Shown here: positions 7,829-17,236 of the stretch, in pieces | Layout: each line of letters opens with the position of its first letter | Position numbering within the stretch: position 1 is the first letter of the stretch | Source of the DNA: Candidatus Krumholzibacteriia bacterium | Lineage (GTDB): Bacteria; Krumholzibacteriota; Krumholzibacteriia; Krumholzibacteriales; Krumholzibacteriaceae | NCBI GenBank assembly: GCA_026387805.1 | Contig: JAPLKY010000206.1 | Span: forward strand, 1 to 47,593 | DNA length: 47,593 nt | Reading direction: 5' to 3' | The notes under the pieces: model-generated | Told to the model about the DNA's origin: nothing | What the model saw: only the letters and a program-made list of their open reading frames with translations | The model's database searches: none | Program-made: the position numbers and the translations under genes

Positions 7829-10054
7829 CTAGTACTCGCCGATTTCCCATTCGTCGAAGATGGCGTCGGCTATCGAATCGACCTGGGCGCGGTTGAAGTA
7901 CCAGAGGGGCAGCCCGAAGTGCACGCTCGGAGCGGCGATGGCGCCCGGAACGGGCGCGGCCACATCGGCGTACTTCGTCGTCCAGAACGCAATCACCGCC
8001 CCGTTGATCGCCGAGACGGAGTTGCGCGCCCGCATGCGGTACAGAGGATGGAAGCAGGACTGCGAGCTTTCCCCGACGAAATCCATCCAGAACTGGACGT
8101 CGTACACCTCGACAAAGGTGAATCCCCTGACCTGGGGATCGAAGAAGTTGCCGGGCTTCGTCACCGTCGACCAGAGCTGAAGCTTGCCGGGCATGCCGGG
8201 ACGCGCCCCCGTGACCTCATCGAGCGGGTCGAGATAGCCGTAGCTCATCGCGTCCCATTCGATCCGTCTCTCGGGGACGAACCACCAAAAGGTGTTTCGG
8301 GGCATCGCCAGGACCTTGTCCAGCACGGAGACGCAGTAATCCCTGTACGCCATGCTCTCGACCCCGCTCGTATCATCCGCGCAGTCCCATTGCGGCCCGT
8401 CGATCTCGCATCTCAGGTACAGGGGAAACCGCTGCGCGTTCTCGGAGAGAACCGCGGCGAGCCCTCCCTGCCTGTCCGATCTCCCGCAGGTCCAGAGGTG
8501 CCCGCCCGAAGCCATGTAATACGCAAGAAGATTGAACGTGGAGTGGCCAAGCGTGGAAATGTGGCTCTCCGGAGTGAATCTTACCATGTTGTCCCACGTG
8601 CCGAATCTGCTGTCGGACGAATAGGTCCATATGATGTTCCGGTATTTCCAGAGGAGCTCGGGGCGCGGCGGAATGAAACTCAAGTCCTTGGTGTCGAACA
8701 CGTCGCGGTCGGGCTTGAAGTCCCGCGCGCGCGCGCAGATCCTGAGCCAGAATTGATCGTGCTCCTTCTCGGTCGGAAAGGAGTAATCGATCTGAACGAA
8801 ATCGGTCGAATAGAAATCGTCGACCCAGAGCAGGTTTCTGCTCATATCGATGGGGAAGATGCTGATCTCTATTTGCGCGAGCGTTGAATAGCCGTTGTTG
8901 TCGACGGCCTCGACGAACAGCGTGTGGACGCCCGAGCTGAAGCTCCGCGGCGGCGCCCAGGTCGTATAGGGACTCAGGGGCACCTCCCATTCGTTCGGAT
9001 TGGATAGATCCGCGACGTCCCATCCGTACCGGTAGCCGCTGATTATACCCCCGTATTCGCTCGCATCCGCCTTCCACGTAAAACTGAACACGAAGTTGGC
9101 GGGAAGGGAGAACGTCTGCGGCCGGCCCTTGGTGCCGAGAAACTTGTGCAGGCCGAGAAACGTCTCTTTGACCGCGAGCTCCGGCCCCACGACCTTGAGG
9201 AGCGCAAAGACCCGGACGTTCGATCTCATGTCGAATATCGACGTGACGGCCCCGGCATCGTCCTGAGCCTGGACGGCGAACACGTAACGTTTCTGCATGT
9301 CGAGCATCTCGTCGTCCCCGATGATGGTGGACACGCCCGAGTCGCCCGGCGCGTCGGTCGCGATCCACGGGGACCAGCGCGATTCGAAGCTGCCGAGGTG
9401 CTCGTTCAGCTCCTGCACGGTGCTGTCGGTAAAGACCGTGAGAAGATACCGGATCGAGTCGACCTTCGCGACGTGCCACGGATCGTCTCTCGGATCGATG
9501 CCCTCCCAGTGAAACCGAACGATCGGCGGCAGCGTCTGCGCGTGGCCCGGAAAGGCGTTGGGCGGAAAATCGATATTGACGCCCGGGGCCAGCGTCCAGG
9601 TGGTGAACGAGCGGTATGCCGGCTCAGACCGGCTTCCCCGATCGTCGACTGCCCTGACGAAGAAGGTGTGCGTTTTCTTGAATCGCGAGAACTGGTTCCC
9701 CCCTATCGTCAGGGTCGTATCGTATTGATCCGCGGCGAGCTTGAAGATGCTGTCGGTGCGCGCTGTCTTCGTCCACTTATCGAGCCCCGTCGTGTCCTGC
9801 CGGTTGAACCCGAGAGGGGCGCCGTTGCAGATGACGAACTCGTAGCGTTCGACCTTTCCGTCGCGGTCCTCCCCCAGCCAGCTGAGCTCGACCTTGTATC
9901 CCACGACGTCCTGCTCCACCGGGCCGTTCACGAGCTTGATCGTCGGCGGCGCGTTCGTTCCGGTCGAACCGATGAACGCGTTATCCGAGCAACCCCCGCA
10001 GAAGATCGCCGCGGCGGCGAACAGGATCGGGATTCTCCGGCCGTGCATGCTCAT
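7829..10054 (-). CDS. Large lipoprotein, module copy B
   Basis: 741 residues from the ATG at 10054 (MSMHG). GTG at 10063, which would overlap the upstream stop as GTGA, and ATG at 10048, better spaced from AAGGG, are alternatives. The frame upstream of these is antisense-like noise. Lipobox FCGGC with Cys22. It is colinear with copy A (2922-5153): the 'APPTIKLVNGP' opening, an Ig-like 'LSWLGEDRDGKVERYEF' segment, 'NLLWVDDFYSTDFVQ', 'WKYRNIIWTYSSDS', and the terminus 'FNRAQVDSIADAIFDEWEIGEY'. No catalytic residues are recognisable. It is coupled to the sorting-domain gene just upstream, as in copy A. Confidence 0.85.
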   Translation of the reverse strand: MSMHGRRIPILFAAAAIFCGGCSDNAFIGSTGTNAPPTIKLVNGPVEQDVVGYKVELSWLGEDRDGKVERYEFVICNGAPLGFNRQDTTGLDKWTKTARTDSIFKLAADQYDTTLTIGGNQFSRFKKTHTFFVRAVDDRGSRSEPAYRSFTTWTLAPGVNIDFPPNAFPGHAQTLPPIVRFHWEGIDPRDDPWHVAKVDSIRYLLTVFTDSTVQELNEHLGSFESRWSPWIATDAPGDSGVSTIIGDDEMLDMQKRYVFAVQAQDDAGAVTSIFDMRSNVRVFALLKVVGPELAVKETFLGLHKFLGTKGRPQTFSLPANFVFSFTWKADASEYGGIISGYRYGWDVADLSNPNEWEVPLSPYTTWAPPRSFSSGVHTLFVEAVDNNGYSTLAQIEISIFPIDMSRNLLWVDDFYSTDFVQIDYSFPTEKEHDQFWLRICARARDFKPDRDVFDTKDLSFIPPRPELLWKYRNIIWTYSSDSRFGTWDNMVRFTPESHISTLGHSTFNLLAYYMASGGHLWTCGRSDRQGGLAAVLSENAQRFPLYLRCEIDGPQWDCADDTSGVESMAYRDYCVSVLDKVLAMPRNTFWWFVPERRIEWDAMSYGYLDPLDEVTGARPGMPGKLQLWSTVTKPGNFFDPQVRGFTFVEVYDVQFWMDFVGESSQSCFHPLYRMRARNSVSAINGAVIAFWTTKYADVAAPVPGAIAAPSVHFGLPLWYFNRAQVDSIADAIFDEWEIGEY

Positions 10055-10059
10055 GCCCT

Positions 10060-12606
10060 TCACCGTATGACGACGAATTTCCCTACGACCCGCCGGAATC
10101 TCCCGTCCTCCGGCTCGACGCTGAAAAGATACACGCCGCTCGCGATACTCTGCCCGTTCCTCGACACCATGTTCCACGGGAGCGTTCCGTTGCCGCCGAG
10201 GCCGTCGTGCGCGAGCGTCGAAACGAGATCTCCCGCGATCGTAAAGATTCTCACGGTGTTTCGGCACCTCGGGAGATTGCGGAACTCCAGCTTCTCCCCG
10301 CTCGGATCGCGGTTGTTCGGCTCGAGCGTCCACGGCGCCGTTTGCGCCTTCGTGACGGGATTCGGTACGACGTATATCTCTTCCTGAACGAAGTCCCCGT
10401 GCTCCTGCGCCGGAGAAAACGGTTCGACGTAGACGAAATTCGAAATGGGCGTGTCGCGCACACCGATGGCCGCCGGTTGACCGTTGAGCAGGAGATTGTC
10501 ATACGCCACCACGGAGTAGAAATAGGGCATCCCGTTCTTCGGCGCGGCGTCGACGTACTTGTAGTACTGCCTGCCTCCCTCGAGTCCGAGATTCCAGCGA
10601 GCGAGCGTCTCGAGCGTATCGCATTCCGCGCTCGTGAGCCCCGACGGACAGGGGAGCGGCTCGAGGGGCGCGGATGTCAGGCGCTGCTCGAACTCCTCGA
10701 TGAGGCTCTCGCGCTCGTCGAGTCGCGCGAGAGGATCGTAGCCGAATCCCCCCTCGGAAAACGATCGCTTGAAATCGTTGTCGGGCGCGAGCCCGTTGAC
10801 GAGATCCCTGCTCTCGATCAGATGCCACAGGTCGGCGCTCGGCCCGCTCGCGGCGTTCGTGCCGGGCGGACGGTGCCAGTCGTCGGCCCTCCAGATCTGG
10901 TATCCCTCGAAATCGTACCGCAGCGTGACGGGATCCCGCGTTATCTCGCTCAAGTTGTCCCAGAAGATCGTCGCCCTGCCGTCGCCGGCCATGGCCCGCA
11001 ACGCGGGAGGCGGAGGCGCCGTGCTCGTCACCCAATGAATCTGCGTTTCCTTTCCGTCGACGCCGGTTTGAAAGTCCCTGAGCGTCAGGTTTCCTCGGTA
11101 GCACGCGGAATAGTTATAGAACTCGAGTTCCTCCGCGCAATCCGCGTTCGTCCAGAGCGTGTCCCCTTTTCTCAGGCGGATGCTTTCATCGTAGCCGTCG
11201 CAGACGTCGGGGTCGACTGCATCCGCCGGCCCCCCAACCGGCGTCTCCCTGCCGCGGACCCCGGTTTCCGGCCGCCTGTCGACGTCGTACCAGATGCCGC
11301 GATAGACGTATGCCGCCATCGCGGCGTTATCGAGAAGCCCTTCGAGCCCCTCACCGCACGCGTAGGCCGCATGAATCTCGATCGCGGCGCCGGGCATGAG
11401 CTGGGAGAACGGGCCGAGGCTCATCAACACCCTGTAATCGTTCGGCTCGACCGTGTTCGGATCCTTCGTCGTATCCGAGAGCGAGGAATATCGCTCGAAA
11501 TCGTTCACCGGCTCTCCCCCGCGATCGAAGGGCAGAAGCCCGGTGAAAATCCTCACGGCGTTGAGCCGCCCTTTCGTTGGAACGGGATCCCCAGACGCTT
11601 GCGCCCAGGATCCGAGAAGCACGAGCCCGAAGTAGCCCGGCGTTCTGCCGCCGTCCCCGTCCGCGTCGTAAACGTACACGACGGTGAATCGCACCGGCAC
11701 GGACGCCTCGCCGACCCTCGCGCACCAGATCCCCTCCCAGGTCCCGATCATGTCGTCCCGAAAATAGTTGCCGAGGTTCCTCGGTCCGGCGTCGAGGTCG
11801 GCGTATATGCCGGCGTAGATATTCTCCAGGATGTCGTCTCCGGTATTTCTGACGCTGTAATGAACCCCGATGAAATTGTAGAGCTGCTTTTCGCTCCATT
11901 GGAAGGTCTCTTGCCGAACCTCGAGCCCGAGCGGCGAATGCTCGGGCCAAACCCGCCTCGCGGTCTCCTCGGTGTCGGAGTACCGGCACGAGTACATGAG
12001 ATTGCCGATCGCGGCGAAATCCTCGTCTATGCGCCCGTCGCCGTCGTCGTCGCGTCCGTTCAACCAGTCCTCGTTCACACGCCCGTCCCCGTCGTCGTCG
12101 GCGCGCCCGGGGTAGTTCTCGCCCCCCTTCGCCCCTTCCGCGGTGCGATAGATGACGTCAACCGGACCGCTCGACGGATAGAACTCGGTTTCGGGATATC
12201 CCGTGGAAACGGACGGCACGCCCGTTCTTTCCGCGCCGATCCAGATCCCCGCCGCGTAGAGATACTCGATCCCGCTCCCCGCGGGCCACTGCGCGGACGG
12301 GGAGTCGGACATCGGCATCCGGCTCGCCGGCATGGAGCCGAGGAATCCGAAGTTGGTCACGTTCATCTGGAGATTGCCGGCGAACTGGACGCGGCTCCCG
12401 TCGAGGACGAGCGTCTTCGCGATCGGGTCGAGCTTGCCGGGGAGCGCGGCCGCGCGGTCTTCCGGTCGCGCGGAGGTCAACGCGCCGGCGGCGGTCGGGG
12501 GCGCGCCAGCCGCGCGGGGGAACGGGCCGCCCGCGAAAAGAATCGCCCCGCACGCGAGCGCCATCGAGAGTATGATCTTCCTGATTTGCGGGAGAGAAAG
12601 CCGCAT
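10060..12606 (-). CDS. Large secreted protein with FlgD/T9SS-type C-terminal domain, module copy B
   Basis: 848 residues starting MRLSLPQIRK with a signal peptide. It is colinear and clearly homologous with the protein at 5150-7651: the same 'NLQMNVTNFGFLGS' and 'SPSAQWPAGSGIEYLYAAG' blocks, then two perfect-looking calcium-loop motifs (ADDDGDGRVNEDW, DDDGDGRIDEDF), 'AGIYADLDAGPRN', 'WRADDWHRPPGT', and a C-terminal sorting domain ending VVGKFVVIR. The conservation covers the full length, so this is a module duplication and not a shared tail only. Function is unknown; it is probably a surface-exposed or secreted structural or binding protein. Its stop overlaps or abuts the start of the copy-B lipoprotein. 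Confidence 0.85.
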   Translation of the reverse strand: MRLSLPQIRKIILSMALACGAILFAGGPFPRAAGAPPTAAGALTSARPEDRAAALPGKLDPIAKTLVLDGSRVQFAGNLQMNVTNFGFLGSMPASRMPMSDSPSAQWPAGSGIEYLYAAGIWIGAERTGVPSVSTGYPETEFYPSSGPVDVIYRTAEGAKGGENYPGRADDDGDGRVNEDWLNGRDDDGDGRIDEDFAAIGNLMYSCRYSDTEETARRVWPEHSPLGLEVRQETFQWSEKQLYNFIGVHYSVRNTGDDILENIYAGIYADLDAGPRNLGNYFRDDMIGTWEGIWCARVGEASVPVRFTVVYVYDADGDGGRTPGYFGLVLLGSWAQASGDPVPTKGRLNAVRIFTGLLPFDRGGEPVNDFERYSSLSDTTKDPNTVEPNDYRVLMSLGPFSQLMPGAAIEIHAAYACGEGLEGLLDNAAMAAYVYRGIWYDVDRRPETGVRGRETPVGGPADAVDPDVCDGYDESIRLRKGDTLWTNADCAEELEFYNYSACYRGNLTLRDFQTGVDGKETQIHWVTSTAPPPPALRAMAGDGRATIFWDNLSEITRDPVTLRYDFEGYQIWRADDWHRPPGTNAASGPSADLWHLIESRDLVNGLAPDNDFKRSFSEGGFGYDPLARLDERESLIEEFEQRLTSAPLEPLPCPSGLTSAECDTLETLARWNLGLEGGRQYYKYVDAAPKNGMPYFYSVVAYDNLLLNGQPAAIGVRDTPISNFVYVEPFSPAQEHGDFVQEEIYVVPNPVTKAQTAPWTLEPNNRDPSGEKLEFRNLPRCRNTVRIFTIAGDLVSTLAHDGLGGNGTLPWNMVSRNGQSIASGVYLFSVEPEDGRFRRVVGKFVVIR

Positions 12607-12787
12607 GCCTCGCCATGCCCCCCTATGGCATCGGGTGCAGATTGTGCCGAGAGCGATTCGTGCTTGGTCTTCTTGTGCTTAAAATATCGCGGTTTATGCG
12701 GCGCGCCGCAATTCCATAATGGCGTCGGGGCATCGAGGCGCGGTTCTCATTGCGCACGGCATGGGCTGCATTGCTCTAATTAGTGCC

Positions 12788-12805
12788 GGCTCCCCGAGAG
12801 GAGCC
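12788..12805 (-). terminator. Small hairpin downstream of the cohesin gene
   Basis: GGCTCC and GGAGCC form a 6-bp stem with a 6-base loop, about 20 bases beyond the stop of the minus-strand gene ending at 12826. No U-tract follows, so this is a weak terminator candidate. Confidence 0.3.
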
Positions 12806-12825
12806 AACACCATTCCATGGCCGGA

Positions 12826-13338
12826 TCATTGAACAACGATCGTGGCTCCTCGCACATCCAGCTCTCGTGTAATCGATACCGCTTTGCCCGCATCATCGAG
12901 GAATTGAATGTTCTTGATGTTGATTCCCGTCGACCCAGCCGCAAGCCCAACAAATGTGACTTGGAGCAAGGCGCCGCTTCCTGAAACGCCGGCGTTGCCC
13001 TCCCCTCTTACTCTTCCAATGCCGACGCTCACCCCTCCGACAATAGGATGCGAGAAGGCGAGCGTGCTGCCCGTCCCAAGAATGCCCGAAGGCGGAATGC
13101 TCACGGCGGCCGCGCTCACTTTTGCCTCGTCGAAAAGGAGATCGAACGTGGCGGCGAAGAGATTCTTGGCAGCGCCCACATTCACGGCCATCGTCACCGT
13201 GCCTCCAACAGACACTGAGCACTCGGCAGGAGAGATTGAGATGCTCGCCCTCTCCTTCGGGGCTACTGGGCTGTCTTTCCCGCAACTGGTTACCAGGAGA
13301 CTGCACGCAATAGCCAGGATCATACACATTGCTTTCAT
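12826..13338 (-). CDS. Cohesin-domain lipoprotein
   Basis: 170 residues. The signal peptide ends in the lipobox VTSC (Cys19). The remainder (about residues 30-165) matches the cohesin-type jelly roll: an opening 'SISPAECSVSVGGTVTMAVNVGAAKNLFAATFDLLFDE', a central 'GVSVGIGRVRG...GSGALLQVTFVGLAAGSTGINI' and a final 'RGATIVV' strand. Cohesins bind dockerin modules in a calcium-dependent way. The next gene upstream in the same direction (13351-16338, 12 bases away) carries a dockerin-like pair of calcium loops, so the two are likely one operon and may bind each other, anchoring the peptidase to the cell surface. The binding itself is inference. Confidence 0.75.
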   Translation of the reverse strand: MKAMCMILAIACSLLVTSCGKDSPVAPKERASISISPAECSVSVGGTVTMAVNVGAAKNLFAATFDLLFDEAKVSAAAVSIPPSGILGTGSTLAFSHPIVGGVSVGIGRVRGEGNAGVSGSGALLQVTFVGLAAGSTGINIKNIQFLDDAGKAVSITRELDVRGATIVVQ

Positions 13339-13350
13339 CTCAATCGCCCC

Positions 13351-16338
13351 CTATCTGATCAATACCATTTTCTTCGTTGCCGTGTAGCTCGGAGCAACGA
13401 GCCGATAGAAATATATGCCCGATGCAACTCTCTTCTCTTGATCATCCAAACCATCCCACATTACGCGATAGCTCCCGGGTGCGTGTTCCGCGTTCACCAG
13501 CAGCTTCACTTGTTGCCCACGAGCGTTATAGATTCTGATAGTTATGCACCCCTTGCTTGCCACGTCATACGCAATTTCTGTCGACGGGTTGAATGGGTTA
13601 GGATAGTTCTGGTGCACAAGGAATGCTTTGGGATCAGGAACGCCAAGGACTTTCTGAATGAACATTCTGATCTCATATTTCGGTCCTTCACGGGAATCCC
13701 GAACCTGATCATATAACATCTCCAGGACCTCCCTCTTCTCGCCGCGGCCGAACTCCTCCGTCCCCGGTCTGCTCGAAACGCCTCCCGAATGCGTCTTGCC
13801 CCAGTTCAGACAGACGGGGATAAAATCACCTATATCAATTCGTCCGCTGCCATCGGCATCGGCAAATGCGGCTTCGGGATCGGGCCAAATTCGTACGGTA
13901 TGCGATGACCATGCATAGTCAATCCCGATTCTCTGCGGCCCCGCTGCATACCAATGCTCGGCTAACGGCAGCACGTCGGCTGCTTCCACCACACCGTTGT
14001 TGTCCAAGTCACCCGGCCAGACGGCCAGCTCTCCTTGAATGGTAAAATCGCTGTTGCTTATCACAGAAGGATAGCCGTCGAGATCAGAGATCCGCACTCT
14101 GCACGTTGCAGAATGAACGGCGGGGACAGTCCATGTGTAGCTGCCATCATTTTCAGTACTCGACGTTATCGTGGACCAGTTGTTCCCGCCGTCGACAGAA
14201 TGCTCAATTCTGACGTTTCCCAAGACGCAGCTAGATTTCCAGACGATGTCACACGTATTGCCTGCGAGCAGTTTCTCGCCGCCGTTGGGAGCGGTCAAGG
14301 AGATTGCGGCTTCTTGAACCGTTATCCGCACTGGCGCTGATACCGCGAAGTCCAAACCGTCGCTTACGAGGAAAGTGACGTCGGTACGGCCCGACCAGTT
14401 TGCTTTAGGCTGAATATCGACGTATCGATTCCTGTCGATTGCCACCGCACAATTCGTGTCAGAATTCTCATGGACATAGTATCGCAGCTTGTCATCATCG
14501 CACTGCAGATCGACGGTGTACTGCCAGAGATCGAGAGCGTTGTCAAGTCGGCCACTTTCACATAATTGCAGATTGGGCTGGGTCCCCCACGCTATAATCG
14601 GTTTCGTATTGCGGTCTATCGTATTTTGGTAAAAGCATTGAACTCCGCCGCACCGGTCATATCCTTGTGCTATCCAGAACACCCAAAACCAACCGAAGGT
14701 TTCCGGATGAAACGATTGCACAACACGCCAAATTGGGCTGAATCCGTAGCAGTATTGATCGTACCCATCCGAGTTGCTGTCCATTAAATCCAAGAGGGCG
14801 CCTGTTACCCTGTATATCACTTTATCGCCGTTATCCCAGCCGTTACGCCACGTTGGTTTTTCGAGATCGACTGAACCTCCTCCTGGGAAATCAAATGTCT
14901 GATCGCCGATGACCGCCAGGGGATAGAAGTTCGCCCACCCCTCGTTCCATGCGCAATTCGATCCGCTCACCTTATAGGTACTGTAGAGCCCGTCATCCGG
15001 GCAGTCGCTAGGTGGCAGGGATTTATAGATGTTCCATATCATATTATGGGCCATTTCATGAAGTACGACGTCGGGCGCATCATCCGCGCTGCCCGTTTTT
15101 ATGTGAACATGACCTCCATTAGTATACCAGGCCAGAACATTGCCATTGTTCCACGGATCCTTATCATCAGGCCATTCGGCTATGGAACCGCCCGGCTGAT
15201 CGGGTGGATACCGAAAACCGCGATCCAAGTCATCCTTTATCCACCATGCCTTGACATAAAAAAACAGAATGCTCTTTGGTATGGCCCATGAGCCGATGCT
15301 GTTCGTGCCATCGGCAAACGCATACGCTCCAGTAGTGCCGTAGTATGTGTCATCCAGGCTGTCGCCCCCACGATGCACGACCAGGAGCTTGTAACTGTTC
15401 GGAGCGTAACTGACATACGTATAGATCCTGACTTTGACGCCAGTTGAGCCCGGATTGGTTACTGGTGGAAAGGTGAATTCCCCCCGACTATTGGTATATG
15501 CCCAAGCTAAATGGGATCCCGAACCATTCAGCAGCCGCACCAGGAAATAGCGGGCCGGCACCGGTTGGGCAAACAGATCATTCTCTGATCCCCTGTCGTA
15601 GTAGCTGAATTTCCCGGTGATTGTAAGGCTGCCGGCAGCGCTCTGCAGTTGGTGCGGGGCTACATTCTCCCGATCCGGATCCAGATCTGGAGGCTCTTCG
15701 GTAATCTCATCGACCGTCATACCTCGGATTCCCTCATTCGACCCTGTGCCGGGTAATGCATCCGGCAACTTTAGGGGCACAGCCTCAATGCGCATCGAAT
15801 CCCCTTCGAGAACATAACCCTCGCGGCTTCCGCTGTCATTGATGCTCAGCAGAAGATAGTCTACGGCGCTGTATGACGTGATTGAATCTGCTCGGGTTCG
15901 CGCACAAGCCTTGATGTACCAGTTCCCCGGGCTTTTAAACACGATCTGCGCTGAAAACGAATCAGGACTGCCTTGGCGCAAATCGCCGCGCCAGGAAAGA
16001 CTCCCTCCGGTCAGAGTTGCTCCTTCGGGCAATATGATTTCTGCGCTCACATTGGGCATATCCCAACTGGCATCCATGATGCAGCGAATTTCCGCTTGCT
16101 CCCGCAAGGCTGGAAACTCGGGCATGGACAACTTGACTTTGAGCGGAGTGCTGATTGCTTCGCGGGAAGGCTCCTTTCCAAGGTCTGTGTAGTCCTCATG
16201 CTGCTGCTGATCTTTCGCAATCGGTTTCATCCCATTGCCACTGATAATTCCCTCTCGTTCGCCCACCTGCCACGCCAATGACAAAACTAGAAGAACGATT
16301 GCAGTTGCCGGCACAAGAGCATATCGAGTGGTCTTCAT
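13351..16338 (-). CDS. Secreted metallopeptidase with Ig-like, dockerin-like and C-terminal sorting domains
   Basis: 995 residues with a signal peptide at the N-terminus. A zinc-peptidase motif HEMAH occurs at residues 427-431, in the sequence LHEMAHNMIW; the family cannot be fixed by eye (gluzincin-like). Around residues 680-770 is an Ig-like segment ('LTAPNGGEKLLAGNTCDIVWKSS'), seen in many FCB-group exported proteins. Two 12-residue loops DLDNNGVVEAAD and DADGSGRIDIGD (about residues 777-840) form a dockerin-like domain. The last 90 residues are a canonical sorting domain with QNYPNPFNPSTE, 'SGIYFYRL' and the tail KKMVLIR. The cohesin lipoprotein gene follows 12 bases downstream. The start at 16338 follows GAGG. 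Confidence 0.85.
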   Translation of the reverse strand: MKTTRYALVPATAIVLLVLSLAWQVGEREGIISGNGMKPIAKDQQQHEDYTDLGKEPSREAISTPLKVKLSMPEFPALREQAEIRCIMDASWDMPNVSAEIILPEGATLTGGSLSWRGDLRQGSPDSFSAQIVFKSPGNWYIKACARTRADSITSYSAVDYLLLSINDSGSREGYVLEGDSMRIEAVPLKLPDALPGTGSNEGIRGMTVDEITEEPPDLDPDRENVAPHQLQSAAGSLTITGKFSYYDRGSENDLFAQPVPARYFLVRLLNGSGSHLAWAYTNSRGEFTFPPVTNPGSTGVKVRIYTYVSYAPNSYKLLVVHRGGDSLDDTYYGTTGAYAFADGTNSIGSWAIPKSILFFYVKAWWIKDDLDRGFRYPPDQPGGSIAEWPDDKDPWNNGNVLAWYTNGGHVHIKTGSADDAPDVVLHEMAHNMIWNIYKSLPPSDCPDDGLYSTYKVSGSNCAWNEGWANFYPLAVIGDQTFDFPGGGSVDLEKPTWRNGWDNGDKVIYRVTGALLDLMDSNSDGYDQYCYGFSPIWRVVQSFHPETFGWFWVFWIAQGYDRCGGVQCFYQNTIDRNTKPIIAWGTQPNLQLCESGRLDNALDLWQYTVDLQCDDDKLRYYVHENSDTNCAVAIDRNRYVDIQPKANWSGRTDVTFLVSDGLDFAVSAPVRITVQEAAISLTAPNGGEKLLAGNTCDIVWKSSCVLGNVRIEHSVDGGNNWSTITSSTENDGSYTWTVPAVHSATCRVRISDLDGYPSVISNSDFTIQGELAVWPGDLDNNGVVEAADVLPLAEHWYAAGPQRIGIDYAWSSHTVRIWPDPEAAFADADGSGRIDIGDFIPVCLNWGKTHSGGVSSRPGTEEFGRGEKREVLEMLYDQVRDSREGPKYEIRMFIQKVLGVPDPKAFLVHQNYPNPFNPSTEIAYDVASKGCITIRIYNARGQQVKLLVNAEHAPGSYRVMWDGLDDQEKRVASGIYFYRLVAPSYTATKKMVLIR

Positions 16339-16445
16339 AATCGAACCTCGCTTTCGGTTGGCTGGCCCTCGCCGAGAATAACGGCCGCATAGTGCGTTTT
16401 TCGGATTACAAAGCGATCGGAGAGAAAAACATTCGCTCGGACGGG

Positions 16446-16459
16446 ATTCGCCGGCGAAT
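16446..16459. repeat. 14-base perfect palindrome
   Basis: ATTCGCCGGCGAAT lies in the divergent intergenic region between the metallopeptidase gene (start 16338, minus) and the barrel-like protein gene (start 16549, plus). It could be an operator; nothing else supports a role. Confidence 0.3.
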
Positions 16460-16548
16460 TGGAATGGATCTATTTTCCGAAACCATCCCTTTCATGCCGT
16501 TCAATGGTCGACAAGCCGTGGAATCCAAACTCAAGAAAGGAGAGCGCC

Positions 16549-17202
16549 ATGAAACATCAATCCACTCACATTCCTCTCGTGCTTTCGCTCCTTATCCTTC
16601 TGCTGGCGGCGATCGCTACCGCCGGCCATTCCGAAGGGCAACTCAGGTTTGGCGGATACCTGCTTGCGCCCAGCGACGATGATATATGGAGCAAAGCGAG
16701 TGGAATGGATGCACAGCTTATCATGTGGGGTAAGCACGCAGGCATCGGCTTTACGTTCGGCTATGGCGAATGGACCGTTCCCGAGCAGTCCTCGGTCATC
16801 AGCAACTCATACTACGCGGTCGGGTCGGCGGTCGAGGGCAACGCGAACATGACCCCCCTCGGACTATCGCTGTTTCTCCGCACAGGCTCGAACAGCAAAG
16901 TGAATCTGATAATCGAAGGCGGGTTGCGCCTTCTCCTCATGGGATCCGATATCAATGCATCTCTTGTCTACTACGACTATTACAACTATGCAACCGCAAC
17001 CGGCACGATTGAGATCGACAACGCATTTGCGGGTATTCTCGCGGCGGACCTCGAGATCGGAGGGAATGAAACCGCCTCGCTCTTCGTTGGCGGGGGCCTT
17101 CAGATAGGCGGCACAAGCAAAATGAAATTTCAGAATCAGGAATTGGGCGAAGTCGAACTTTCCGCGGCCTTCTTACGGGCCGGCTTTACCGGAAGATTCT
17201 GA
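16549..17202 (+). CDS. Secreted, probable outer-membrane beta-barrel protein, function unknown
   Basis: 217 residues from the ATG at 16549, which follows AAAGGAGAG at good spacing; the open frame before it has no start signal. An N-terminal signal peptide ('LVLSLLILLLAAIATAG') is followed by alternating hydrophobic/polar strands rich in Gly and aromatic residues, such as 'AGIGFTFGYGEW', 'TPLGLSLFLRTG' and 'VNLIIEGGLRLLLMG'. The protein ends with an aromatic Phe ('LRAGFTGRF'), as in small outer-membrane barrels. No family was recognised. It is followed after 34 bases by another exported protein gene and probably co-transcribed with it. Confidence 0.7.
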   Translation: MKHQSTHIPLVLSLLILLLAAIATAGHSEGQLRFGGYLLAPSDDDIWSKASGMDAQLIMWGKHAGIGFTFGYGEWTVPEQSSVISNSYYAVGSAVEGNANMTPLGLSLFLRTGSNSKVNLIIEGGLRLLLMGSDINASLVYYDYYNYATATGTIEIDNAFAGILAADLEIGGNETASLFVGGGLQIGGTSKMKFQNQELGEVELSAAFLRAGFTGRF

Positions 17203-17236
17203 TCCCAGAGGACCGAAAAGAAGGGAAGGGGACAAA

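Noticed and set aside
10207..12783. 858-codon plus-strand frame
   Set aside because: It is antisense to the copy B secreted protein; composition is Arg/Val/Asp/Glu-rich noise with no domain, and no ribosome site.
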